Shown here: one piece after another, positions 1 through 6,122 of the stretch
Layout of the letters: every line of letters begins with the position of its first letter
How positions within the stretch are numbered: position 1 is the stretch's first letter
From: an uncultured Prevotellaceae bacterium
GTDB taxonomy: Bacteria > Bacteroidota > Bacteroidia > Bacteroidales > Bacteroidaceae
Reading direction: 5' to 3'
NCBI GenBank assembly: GCA_900318885.1
Contig: ONMN01000011.1
Span: 1 to 48,807 of the forward strand
Length of the DNA: 48,807 nt
Program-made: the position numbers and the translations under genes
The notes under the pieces: model-generated
What the model saw: the letters and a program-made list of their open reading frames with translations, nothing else
Database searches by the model: none
Told to the model about the DNA's origin: nothing

Positions 1-1
1 G

Positions 2-271
2 CAGCTGGTGTTCCGCTATTTCCGCAAGCCGACGGAGAACGAGTCCGGGGAACTGGTCGATACCGCCATGGCACTGCAGGTCATATCCTACAATGTCGGA
101 CCGAAGATATATCCCGACAAGGTGGATGCCGCCTTTGCCGACCTGGGCTTCGAGGAGATGACCGTCAACGGCATGTCGGGCTATCTGGCCGTCCGCCGCA
201 AACCTGAGGAAATCGCAGCCCTGGCGCGTCTGATGGCCCAGGATGCGAAACAGCAATCCCCAAAAACCTGA
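2..271 (+). CDS. C-terminal part of an unidentified protein, possibly a methyltransferase
   Basis: The reading frame is open from the first bases of the window, so the gene begins upstream and only about 89 C-terminal residues are visible. The tail is mixed alpha/beta in character, with the stretch GFEEMTVNGMSGYLAVRRK followed by a helical, Ala/Gln-rich end. The ending (LGFEE... then a short strand with GYLAVRRK) resembles the last strands of class I SAM-dependent methyltransferases, but no cofactor motif lies in the visible part, so that is a weak guess. GTG at 8 could be read as a start, but the frame continues upstream of it and no promoter is visible. Paired palindromes follow directly after the stop codon. 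Confidence 0.55.
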   Translation, partial: QLVFRYFRKPTENESGELVDTAMALQVISYNVGPKIYPDKVDAAFADLGFEEMTVNGMSGYLAVRRKPEEIAALARLMAQDAKQQSPKT

Positions 272-277
272 AACTCC

Positions 278-335
278 CTCGTGTACGTACGTGAGGTATC
301 ATTTTTCATTTTCGTTCCTCCTGTACGTACACGAG
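278..335. repeat. paired GTACGTAC palindromes forming a 13-bp inverted repeat
   Basis: The arm CTCGTGTACGTAC at 278-290 is the exact reverse complement of 323-335. Each arm also sits in its own 18-base near-palindrome centred on GTACGTAC (278-295 and 318-335). The DNA can therefore form either one long hairpin with a 32-base loop or two small ones. It lies 6 bases after the stop of the first gene. It could be a terminator, although there is no clean T-run, or a dispersed palindromic repeat. Confidence 0.7.
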
Positions 336-417
336 AGATGTTTTTAAAAAATAAAGAAAATTATAATGAATAATTGTATTTATTAATAAAATCGCACAAA
401 TATTCAAAAAATCTTTG

Positions 418-425
418 TACCTTTG
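418..425 (+). promoter_or_regulatory. Bacteroidetes -7 box TACCTTTG
   Basis: TACCTTTG matches the TAnnTTTG consensus and lies in AT-rich DNA 54 bases before the STAS-like gene. No TTTG is present at the expected -33 spacing. The leader ends in AAGGAG about 8 bases before the ATG at 480, an unusually good Shine-Dalgarno sequence for this phylum. Confidence 0.65.
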
Positions 426-479
426 CCACCGAAAAATGATTTTCTATGAAGAAAAAAATAGAATAAAGGAGATAAAGAT

Positions 480-824
480 ATGAAACAGACAATCAGGCTA
501 CAGGACATTTATAGCGCAGACCTATACACACGCTCAAGAGCTTCGGAACTGCGCGCCTGCATCAACGACGATGCCAACGAGGTAACGCTTGATTTCGAGG
601 GCATCGGCTTCATGTCGCGCTCGTTTGCCGACGAGGTGTGTAACATCATCGATGACCTGAAGGATAAAGTCTTTACCTTTACGGGCCAGAACAACGACGT
701 GGCAACGATGATGACGAAAGTGCGCGAGGGTCGAAGCCGCGAGCGCAAGCGTGGCGTAGGTAATGCCAAAATGTATGAGTTCACCGACATGGAAAAATTA
801 TCGGAATATTTACTTGCCATGTAG
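480..824 (+). CDS. STAS-like domain protein (DUF4325 type)
   Basis: This is a soluble 114-residue protein. The core EVTLDFEGIGFMSRSFADEV (about residues 34-53) has the pattern of DUF4325 STAS-like proteins: a strand ending in LDF, then a loop with an S-[RF]-S-F-[AS]-DE motif before a helix. STAS folds commonly bind partner proteins or act as anti-anti-sigma modules, and DUF4325 members often accompany histidine-kinase-like ATPases. No such partner is adjacent here, so the role is unknown. The start is supported by AAGGAG at good spacing and a -7 box at 418. The gene is monocistronic and closed by the strong hairpin at 885-926. The segment RSRERKRG (about residues 85-92) is very basic. Confidence 0.75.
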   Translation: MKQTIRLQDIYSADLYTRSRASELRACINDDANEVTLDFEGIGFMSRSFADEVCNIIDDLKDKVFTFTGQNNDVATMMTKVREGRSRERKRGVGNAKMYEFTDMEKLSEYLLAM

Positions 825-884
825 TTAACCGTGATACTTAAATGAATATATAAAGTTCGTACTGAAATAACTGCCGCTTAATGG

Positions 885-926
885 AAAATAAGAGCCACTT
901 ATTGTTTGATAAGTGGCTCTTATTTT
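885..926 (+). terminator. 18-bp perfect-stem terminator
   Basis: Bases 885-902 are the exact reverse complement of 909-926, with the 6-base loop TGTTTG. The arms begin with AAAA and end with TTTT, so the hairpin can terminate in both directions: the STAS-like gene on plus, and anything reading through the DUF4248 remnant on minus. Confidence 0.9.
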
Positions 927-967
927 GTAATACTAGGCTCTTATTTTGCAATACTAGGCTCTTATTG
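915..967 (+). repeat. 21-bp direct repeats growing out of the terminator arm
   Basis: The unit GGCTCTTATTTTGTAATACTA occurs at 915-935 and again at 936-956 with one change (T to C). A third, partial copy (GGCTCTTATTG) is at 957-967. The first copy starts inside the right arm of the terminator hairpin, so the array looks like slippage duplication of the terminator flank. The last copies run into the 3' end of the DUF4248 remnant. Confidence 0.85.
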
Positions 968-1138
968 TCGGGACGCCGAGATTGCGGAAGATGCACTCGA
1001 CCTCAAGCGGAAGGAACGTACGTCGGCTGAGAGTGCGCAACGGATCCAACTCAGGATATTCCGCCATGCAGTCCTTGAACTTGCGCCAGGCAGCACGCCC
1101 GCAGATATGAGGGAAATAAATCTGGGCCAGCTTTCCAT
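954..1138 (-). pseudogene. decayed DUF4248-like gene
   Basis: Read on the minus strand from 1136 to 957, one frame encodes 60 residues with the DUF4248 pattern: KLAQIYFPHICGRAAWRKF, then a short helix, then TFLPLEVECIFRNLGVP at the C-terminus, stop TAG at 954-956. This frame has no start codon. A TAA lies two codons before it, and the only nearby ATG (1136-1138) is in a different frame that gives a protein unlike the family. A one- or two-base loss just after ATGGAAAG would explain this. A promoter-like TACCTTTG (1164-1171) still points at it. DUF4248 proteins are small Bacteroidales proteins of unknown function, often near DNA-binding HU-like genes. The family call is from memory of the pattern. 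Confidence 0.6.
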
Positions 1139-1163
1139 GTTTTTATATGCTTTTGTATAGGTA

Positions 1164-1171
1164 CAAAGGTA
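1164..1171 (-). promoter_or_regulatory. -7 box in front of the DUF4248 remnant
   Basis: The minus strand reads TACCTTTG here, 25 bases before the ATG at 1136-1138. No clear -33 TTTG is seen. Its survival suggests that the gene decayed recently. Confidence 0.5.
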
Positions 1172-1235
1172 CGAAAAAATCACGTAAAAACCGCATCTTT
1201 TCCATGAAAAATGTTACCAAAAGTGATATAAAGAA

Positions 1236-1267
1236 AAGAGGATGTGCCAATTGTGACACATCCTCTT
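1236..1267 (-). terminator. terminator of the phosphohexomutase gene
   Basis: An 11-bp perfect stem (1236-1246 with 1257-1267) with a 10-base loop lies 25 bases after the mutase stop. On the minus strand it is followed by the T-rich TTTCTTTATATC. Confidence 0.8.
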
Positions 1268-1292
1268 CTCTTTTCTTTTTTTCGCTTATCGC

Positions 1293-3038
1293 TTAGAGGT
1301 TCAGGCTCTTCTTGATAGCCTCAATCTTCTGCTCAGCAGCCTTCGTGCAGCGCTCGTAGTCGGCAGCACCAGCGAAGCTGGGATCCTTGACCTCCGTGTA
1401 GAACTTGATCTTCGGCTCAGTACCAGAAGGACGGACGCTGACCTTCGTGCCATCGTCGCAGAACCACTGCAGCACGTTAGAGGTGTCAGGCATGTCGAGT
1501 TTCTCGACACTACCATCAGCCTTCTTGGCCTCGAGGCTCTTGAAGTCCTTAGCCAGCACAATCTTCGAGCCACCCAGATCCTTCGGAGGATTAGCGCGGA
1601 AGTCGGTCATCATCTGCTTGATCTCATCGGCACCGCTCTTGCCTGGACGTACCACATTGATGGTCACCTCCTTCGAGAAGCCGTACTCCTTGTAGATGTT
1701 CATCAGCAGGTCGTAGAGCGTCATACCGTTGTCGCGAGCCCAAGCGGCAATCTCACAGATCAGACAGATAGATGCGGGGGAGTCCTTATCGCGAACCTTG
1801 TCGTAAGGCAGGAAGCCGAACGACTCCTCACCACCGCCGATATACTTCTTCTTGCCCTCGTTGACGCGAATCTCGTTGGCAATCCACTTGAAGCCAGTGT
1901 AGCAGTCCTTGTACTCCACTTCGTTCTTCTGGGCAATCTTGGCAATCACCTCGGTGGTCACAATGGTCTTCACGAGGAACTCGTTGCCCTTCAACTGGCC
2001 GAGCTTCTTCTTGTTGGCGATGATGTACCAAGAGAACATCATACAGGTCTGATTACCATTCAGTATCTCCCACTCTCCCTTGCTGTTGCGACAGACGATA
2101 GCCAGACGGTCTGCATCGGGGTCGGAAGCAATCACGAGGTCGGCATTGAGCTTGGTACCCAGCTTCATACCCAAGGTCATAGCCTCGGCATTCTCCGGGT
2201 TCGGGCTGACAACGGTTGGGAAGTTGCCGTCGATAACCATCTGTTCGGGCACTACGTGGATGTTCTGGAAGCCCCAAGAACGCAGAGCCATCGGGACGAT
2301 TACGCGACCTGTGCCGTGCATAGGTGAATAAACGATGTTGAGGTCTTTCTGGCGCAGGATGACGTCCTGGTCAACCATAGCCTCCTTGACAGCCTGGATG
2401 TAATCCCAGTCCATCTCACCACCGATGGGAATGATGAGGTCTTTGTTGCCCTCGAACTTCACATCCTCAATCTTCACCTTGTTCACCTCGTCGATGATAC
2501 CCTTGTCGTGCGGAGCCAGCACCTGTGCACCGTCGTCCCAGTAAGCCTTGTAGCCGTTGTATTCGCGTGGGTTGTGAGAAGCGGTGACGTTGACACCAGC
2601 CTGACAGCCGAGCTGACGGATGGCGAACGAGATCTCTGGCGTAGGACGCAGACTCTCGAAGAGATACACCTTGATGCCGTTAGCCGAGAAGATGTCGGCA
2701 ACGGTCTCAGCGAACATACGTCCGTTGTTACGGCAGTCGTGACCTACAACGACGGCACTCTGCTTGCCAGGGAATGCCTTGTTGATGTAGTTGGCAAAAC
2801 CCTGTGTAGCCATACCCACGATGTACTTGTTCATGCGGTTGGTACCAGCACCCATGATGCCGCGCAGACCACCTGTACCGAACTCGAGGTTCTGATAGAA
2901 AGCGTCAATGAGATCCGACTTGTCGGGGTTGTCCAACATAGCCTGTACTTCCTTACGTGTCTCCTCGTCGAAGGCCGGAGAGAGCCATACTTTTGCCAAT
3001 GCCTCGCACTGTGCAATTAACTGAGCGTTATTTTCCAT
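1293..3038 (-). CDS. phosphoglucomutase/phosphomannomutase family protein
   Basis: This is a 581-residue cytoplasmic alpha-D-phosphohexomutase that interconverts hexose 1- and 6-phosphates through a phosphoserine. All four signature loops are visible: the catalytic TASHNP with Ser154, the magnesium loop DPDADR (306-311), the sugar-recognition loop GGEESFG (402-408) and the phosphate-binding RPSGTEP (536-542). The length and the GTGGLRG start of domain 1 fit the long PgmB/PMM2-like subgroup common in Bacteroidetes. The sequence cannot say whether glucose or mannose phosphate is preferred. It has its own promoter at 3076-3083 and its own terminator, so it is monocistronic. It feeds glycogen, nucleotide-sugar and capsule synthesis. 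Confidence 0.93.
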   Translation of the reverse strand: MENNAQLIAQCEALAKVWLSPAFDEETRKEVQAMLDNPDKSDLIDAFYQNLEFGTGGLRGIMGAGTNRMNKYIVGMATQGFANYINKAFPGKQSAVVVGHDCRNNGRMFAETVADIFSANGIKVYLFESLRPTPEISFAIRQLGCQAGVNVTASHNPREYNGYKAYWDDGAQVLAPHDKGIIDEVNKVKIEDVKFEGNKDLIIPIGGEMDWDYIQAVKEAMVDQDVILRQKDLNIVYSPMHGTGRVIVPMALRSWGFQNIHVVPEQMVIDGNFPTVVSPNPENAEAMTLGMKLGTKLNADLVIASDPDADRLAIVCRNSKGEWEILNGNQTCMMFSWYIIANKKKLGQLKGNEFLVKTIVTTEVIAKIAQKNEVEYKDCYTGFKWIANEIRVNEGKKKYIGGGEESFGFLPYDKVRDKDSPASICLICEIAAWARDNGMTLYDLLMNIYKEYGFSKEVTINVVRPGKSGADEIKQMMTDFRANPPKDLGGSKIVLAKDFKSLEAKKADGSVEKLDMPDTSNVLQWFCDDGTKVSVRPSGTEPKIKFYTEVKDPSFAGAADYERCTKAAEQKIEAIKKSLNL

Positions 3039-3075
3039 AATAATACAATTTGTTTTAGATTGGTTTTATAATACG

Positions 3076-3083
3076 CAAAGATA
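3076..3083 (-). promoter_or_regulatory. -7 box of the phosphohexomutase gene
   Basis: The minus strand reads TATCTTTG, a TAnnTTTG match, 37 bases before the start codon. The box overlaps by 4 bases the foot of the hairpin at 3080-3108. Confidence 0.65.
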
Positions 3084-3108
3084 CTGATTCTTTTTCAAAA
3101 TCAGTATC
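3080..3108 (-). terminator. hairpin between the TPR gene and the mutase promoter
   Basis: A 10-bp perfect stem, GATACTGATT (3080-3089) with AATCAGTATC (3099-3108), 9-base loop. It stands 24 bases after the stop of the TPR gene and can end that transcript. Its foot is shared with the -7 box of the next gene. Confidence 0.65.
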
Positions 3109-3132
3109 ACTTGACGTTTTTTTTTGCTTTTT

Positions 3133-4347
3133 TTAAATATTCAGCGCCTTCAACACCCTGTCAATCTCGTCAAAACGCTTCCCCATGTTCAAATTCAGGT
3201 AGATGCGGTAAAGTGCCGGAGCCCATCGTTTTTTGTCGTCCGGAGCCAGTTTCCGATAGGTTTCCATATAGGGCCGTGCATCCTGATACAGTTTGATGAG
3301 CTTGGCATGATTCTTACGCGGTTCGTTTTCCATCTCAAGTTTCAAGGCTCTGTTCAGATGAACCGTTGCAAGATTATAGTAAGCCTCAGGCATGCTGTCA
3401 TTGAGGGCAATAAGCCGCTCGCTGGTTTTCAGGCATTCGTCGTAGTAGCCGGCATTCAGCTGTGCCACAGACTGAGCCAAAAGGAAAAGCTGGTTGTCGG
3501 CATTCGTCTTCAGTCCCTGCTCCGTCAGTTTCAATACGTCGTCATACTGTCCCTTAGCCGTAAAGTAGTCTGCCAGTCGTGGGAAGAAGTAAGGATGTTC
3601 AGGATATTCGTCGTAGCCCAAAGTCAGCATAGCCACCAGGCCAGAATCATTTTGCTGCTGACTATATGCCTCACAAACATATTGCAGCGTAAAATCCCGT
3701 TTGGCACTATCGCCCAAAGCCAACGTATGATAGCGTAACGTTTTCTCAGGTTGACGAAGCTTATAGCCACAGAATGTTGCCCAATAGGCAACCTGCGCCA
3801 TCAGCGAGTCGTTCTTCAGGTAGTCATAGCCTTGAAAGAGCGGCTGGTAGGCAGCATCCAGATAGGTGGACAAGAAACTGAAGGCATCAGCATACTGCGA
3901 CTTACGAACCTGAAAAGTTCCTCCATAATACAGGTTACGACGCAGGAGGTCAAGCTGGCGGGCGTGGTCAGAACGGTATTCCGGACGGACGCGTCCCTTC
4001 TTGTCCGGACGGGCATCCAAGGTGTCAAGTGTCTCTGCAATCTGGTAGAGTTTGCGGATAAGGCCAAAGAACTGTACCGTGTCGTACTTCTGCTTCAGGT
4101 AAAGTTTCTCGTTGGCAGCCTCATACTGTTTCATGACAGCCTCGTACCATGTGTCGTATATCTTGGGATTCTGTCTGTTAGCAGTGTCCTTCGCCAACAA
4201 ACCCGTCATCAGCTTCTCGGCTGAAACGAATTCCTTATCCTTGCCGCTCTTGATATATGTCTTTGCCTGACTGATTTCCTTCTTCTGTGCCACAATAGTG
4301 AGCACCATCAGCAAACAGCAGGTTATGGCTATTATCCTTTTCATCAT
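3133..4347 (-). CDS. exported tetratricopeptide-repeat protein
   Basis: The protein is about 404 residues from the chosen start. The N-terminus MMKRIIAITCCLLMVLTIVAQ is a signal peptide with probable cleavage after ...TIVA. The rest is almost entirely helical, with TPR-like pairs such as AYYNLATVHLNRALKLE and NADNQLFLLAQSVAQLNAGYYDE, so it is most likely a periplasmic or surface scaffold that binds other proteins. I chose ATG at 4347 (or 4344) over the longer frame from 4383 because the signal peptide starts there and AAGG lies 8 bases upstream. The function is unknown. The position after a BamD-like gene on the same strand hints at envelope work, but a hairpin (4386-4433) separates the two units. 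Confidence 0.8.
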   Translation of the reverse strand: MMKRIIAITCCLLMVLTIVAQKKEISQAKTYIKSGKDKEFVSAEKLMTGLLAKDTANRQNPKIYDTWYEAVMKQYEAANEKLYLKQKYDTVQFFGLIRKLYQIAETLDTLDARPDKKGRVRPEYRSDHARQLDLLRRNLYYGGTFQVRKSQYADAFSFLSTYLDAAYQPLFQGYDYLKNDSLMAQVAYWATFCGYKLRQPEKTLRYHTLALGDSAKRDFTLQYVCEAYSQQQNDSGLVAMLTLGYDEYPEHPYFFPRLADYFTAKGQYDDVLKLTEQGLKTNADNQLFLLAQSVAQLNAGYYDECLKTSERLIALNDSMPEAYYNLATVHLNRALKLEMENEPRKNHAKLIKLYQDARPYMETYRKLAPDDKKRWAPALYRIYLNLNMGKRFDEIDRVLKALNI

Positions 4348-4385
4348 TTTACACCTTATTATATTATAGAGAAGAAGACACAAAG

Positions 4386-4433
4386 AAGTGGGAAGCGTGC
4401 CTTATCAGAACGAGGTGGCCGTTTTTCCCACTT
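4386..4433 (-). terminator. hairpin after the bamD-omega-DUF4293 unit
   Basis: AAGTGGGAA (4386-4394) pairs exactly with TTCCCACTT (4425-4433) across a 30-base loop, beginning 14 bases after the DUF4293 stop. On the minus strand the downstream sequence is TTTGTGTCTTCTTCTC, T-rich but not a clean T-run. Confidence 0.5.
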
Positions 4434-4446
4434 ATGCTTCTATTGT

Positions 4447-4797
4447 TCAACGTATTCTGTCGGCAGCACGAACCAGCTTCTCGTCGGCAAGTATCGCCCT
4501 GCGAGCCATAAAGCAAAGAATGGCTGCTACCATCGGCAATGCCGCTGTCAGAGGCAGTTGTTCAGCGAGTTTCCCCTGTTGGATAAGTACTGCCAGCACA
4601 ATATACCATACCAGACAGACAAATATGCTGCACAGGCAAAGGTTTGCCTGAACCTTACGACGCTTGTACAGGAAGATGGTATACAGGCTGATGGCCGATG
4701 CCAGTATCTGGACGATGAACAACGGCCACGCCAGGAAGAATACCATTCCCAGAATAACTGCTACCAGCAGATACAGTGTTTGTATACGCTGTATCAT
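4447..4797 (-). CDS. DUF4293 membrane protein
   Basis: This 116-residue protein begins MIQRIQTLYLLVAVILG, the characteristic start of DUF4293 proteins found next to the omega subunit gene in Bacteroidetes. It shows four hydrophobic spans (about 6-22, 24-42, 52-71 and 80-97) with a basic KRRK cytoplasmic loop and a basic C-terminus. Family members I recall are somewhat longer, with a loop between the first two spans, which is nearly absent here. The function is unknown. Its ATG overlaps the omega stop codon by 4 bases (ATGA), so translation is probably coupled. Confidence 0.82.
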   Translation of the reverse strand: MIQRIQTLYLLVAVILGMVFFLAWPLFIVQILASAISLYTIFLYKRRKVQANLCLCSIFVCLVWYIVLAVLIQQGKLAEQLPLTAALPMVAAILCFMARRAILADEKLVRAADRIR

Positions 4798-5153
4798 GAC
4801 AGGCGTTCTCCTTCAGAATTTGCTGACTGCTGAGAATCACGGGCGGGGTCACGCCAGTAGATCTTACCCTCGACAAACTCCTGCGTAGCCAGCAATGAGG
4901 GCTTGGGGAGCTTCTCGTAATAGCGTGAAATCTCTATCTGTTCACGATTCTCAAATACCTCCTCCAGCGAGTCGTTATACGAAGCGAACTCAGCCAGCTT
5001 CTTGCTGAGGTCTTCCTTAATCTGTACGCTAATCTGGTTGGCGCGCTTGGCAATGATTGCCACACTCTCATAGATATTGCCAGTATCCTCGCAAAGATCC
5101 ATGATGTTACGGGTCACGGTATTAACCGGTGCTTTTGATTTCTTGTAATCCAT
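4794..5153 (-). CDS. rpoZ: RNA polymerase omega subunit, Rpb6-like
   Basis: This is a 119-residue protein with the Bacteroidetes omega pattern: PVNTVTRNIMDLCEDTGNIYESVAIIAKRANQI in the N-terminal half corresponds to the Rpb6/omega core that clamps the beta-prime C-terminus during polymerase assembly. A charged middle (NDSLEEVFENREQIEISRYYE) and a PKPSLLATQEFVEGK segment follow, as in family members. The C-terminal 20 residues are polar and probably disordered. It lies 25 bases after the BamD-like gene and overlaps DUF4293 by 4 bases, the usual order in this phylum. Confidence 0.85.
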   Translation of the reverse strand: MDYKKSKAPVNTVTRNIMDLCEDTGNIYESVAIIAKRANQISVQIKEDLSKKLAEFASYNDSLEEVFENREQIEISRYYEKLPKPSLLATQEFVEGKIYWRDPARDSQQSANSEGERLS

Positions 5154-5178
5154 ATTCTATAATTAACTTTCTAATTTT

Positions 5179-6006
5179 TCAATCTTTTGTTATCTTCTTG
5201 CATTTGTCAATAAACTTCTCTGCCGTCTTGCAGTTTTCCGACTCAGGGAATTCATTGAGGAATCCGTAACATTCGTCTTCTGCATCACGGTAACGTTCCA
5301 CACGCTTTTCTTCAGAGCTGTTCTGAGCCAGTTCGAACTTGCTCTTCATAATGAGCAACGAGAACTTCTCACGCATCGTCGTATAAGGATAGGTCTTCAG
5401 TGCGTTCTGTGCCGTAATGATGCACGACTCGTAGTTGGACTCCGTATTGGAATTGATATTGCCGAAGTATCCGCCCAAATTGTAATAGAGCTCGGCAGAC
5501 AAATACTCCTTCATGACCAGATTGTCCTGCAGGATGAAAAGTCGCTTCTGGGCCTCCTCCCTTAATGACGACTCAGGGAAATAGTCCATGAAATTCTGGT
5601 AGGCATTAATGGCTCCTACCGTTGACGACTGGTCCAGACGGGGGTCAGGCATGCTCTCAAAGAGCGACTGTCCCACGTAGAACGATGCCTGCTCGGCAAA
5701 ATCGCCCTTCGGATAGCTCTGGAAATATTTACGGAAGGTAGCACTTGCTGCCTCATAATCCCTATTGCAATATTGTGCCATAGCCAGCATATAGAGACTT
5801 TCCTGGGCATTCTGCCTACCCTTCTGTGCCGTCACCACCTCAGAGAGCAGCGTGATGGCGTTGTCGAATTTTCCTTGTGCAAAACACTGCTTGGCATATT
5901 CATATTTAAAATCCTTGTCAGAAGACTTTAAAACGCTACTGAACTCAGACGTACAACCTGTCATCAGGAATGCCATACATAGTGCTATGATGTTGTTTTT
6001 GTTCAT
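5179..6006 (-). CDS. bamD: outer membrane assembly lipoprotein, BamD-like
   Basis: This 275-residue protein carries a lipoprotein signal ending in LMTGC with Cys18 as the lipidated residue. The mature part is a string of TPR-like helix pairs (YEYAKQCFAQGKFDNAITLL, ESLYMLAMAQYCNRDYEAA, SFYVGQSLFES), the layout of BamD/ComL, which binds BamA at the inner face of the outer membrane and helps insert beta-barrel proteins. Length and spacing fit BamD. It heads the unit with omega and DUF4293 and is driven by a well-formed promoter at 6026-6056, diverging from uvrB. Confidence 0.87.
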   Translation of the reverse strand: MNKNNIIALCMAFLMTGCTSEFSSVLKSSDKDFKYEYAKQCFAQGKFDNAITLLSEVVTAQKGRQNAQESLYMLAMAQYCNRDYEAASATFRKYFQSYPKGDFAEQASFYVGQSLFESMPDPRLDQSSTVGAINAYQNFMDYFPESSLREEAQKRLFILQDNLVMKEYLSAELYYNLGGYFGNINSNTESNYESCIITAQNALKTYPYTTMREKFSLLIMKSKFELAQNSSEEKRVERYRDAEDECYGFLNEFPESENCKTAEKFIDKCKKITKD

Positions 6007-6025
6007 CTCTTTCGATTTTGACGTG

Positions 6026-6056
6026 CAAAATTACGCATTTTCCTGCGAAAACCAAA
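6026..6056 (-). promoter_or_regulatory. complete promoter of the bamD-like unit
   Basis: On the minus strand, TTTG (6053-6056), 19 bases, then TAATTTTG (6026-6033), 19 bases before the ATG. This is a full Bacteroidetes sigma-ABfr promoter. It diverges from the uvrB promoter 75 bases away. Confidence 0.8.
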
Positions 6057-6107
6057 GGTTTTTTGATAAAAATTAGGGATTTAGGCTGTTTATTAGGAAA
6101 TATTTCG

Positions 6108-6115
6108 TAATTTTG
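6108..6115 (+). promoter_or_regulatory. -7 box abutting the uvrB start codon
   Basis: TAATTTTG ends only 7 bases before the uvrB ATG, so the transcript should start within a few bases of the start codon. No other TAnnTTTG is seen in the preceding 70 bases on this strand. Confidence 0.7.
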
Positions 6116-6122
6116 CGCCATT

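Noticed and set aside
906-1160. Plus-strand frame of 84 residues
   Set aside because: It is built from the terminator flank and 21-bp repeats (GSYFVILGSYF pattern), and its second half is the shadow of the DUF4248 remnant on the other strand.
2508-3020. Plus-strand frame of 170 residues
   Set aside because: It is antisense to the well-conserved phosphohexomutase gene and has no recognisable family or promoter.
3124-3738. Plus-strand frame of 204 residues
   Set aside because: It lies antisense to the TPR gene, which has a signal peptide and TPR pattern; no promoter or family for the antisense frame.
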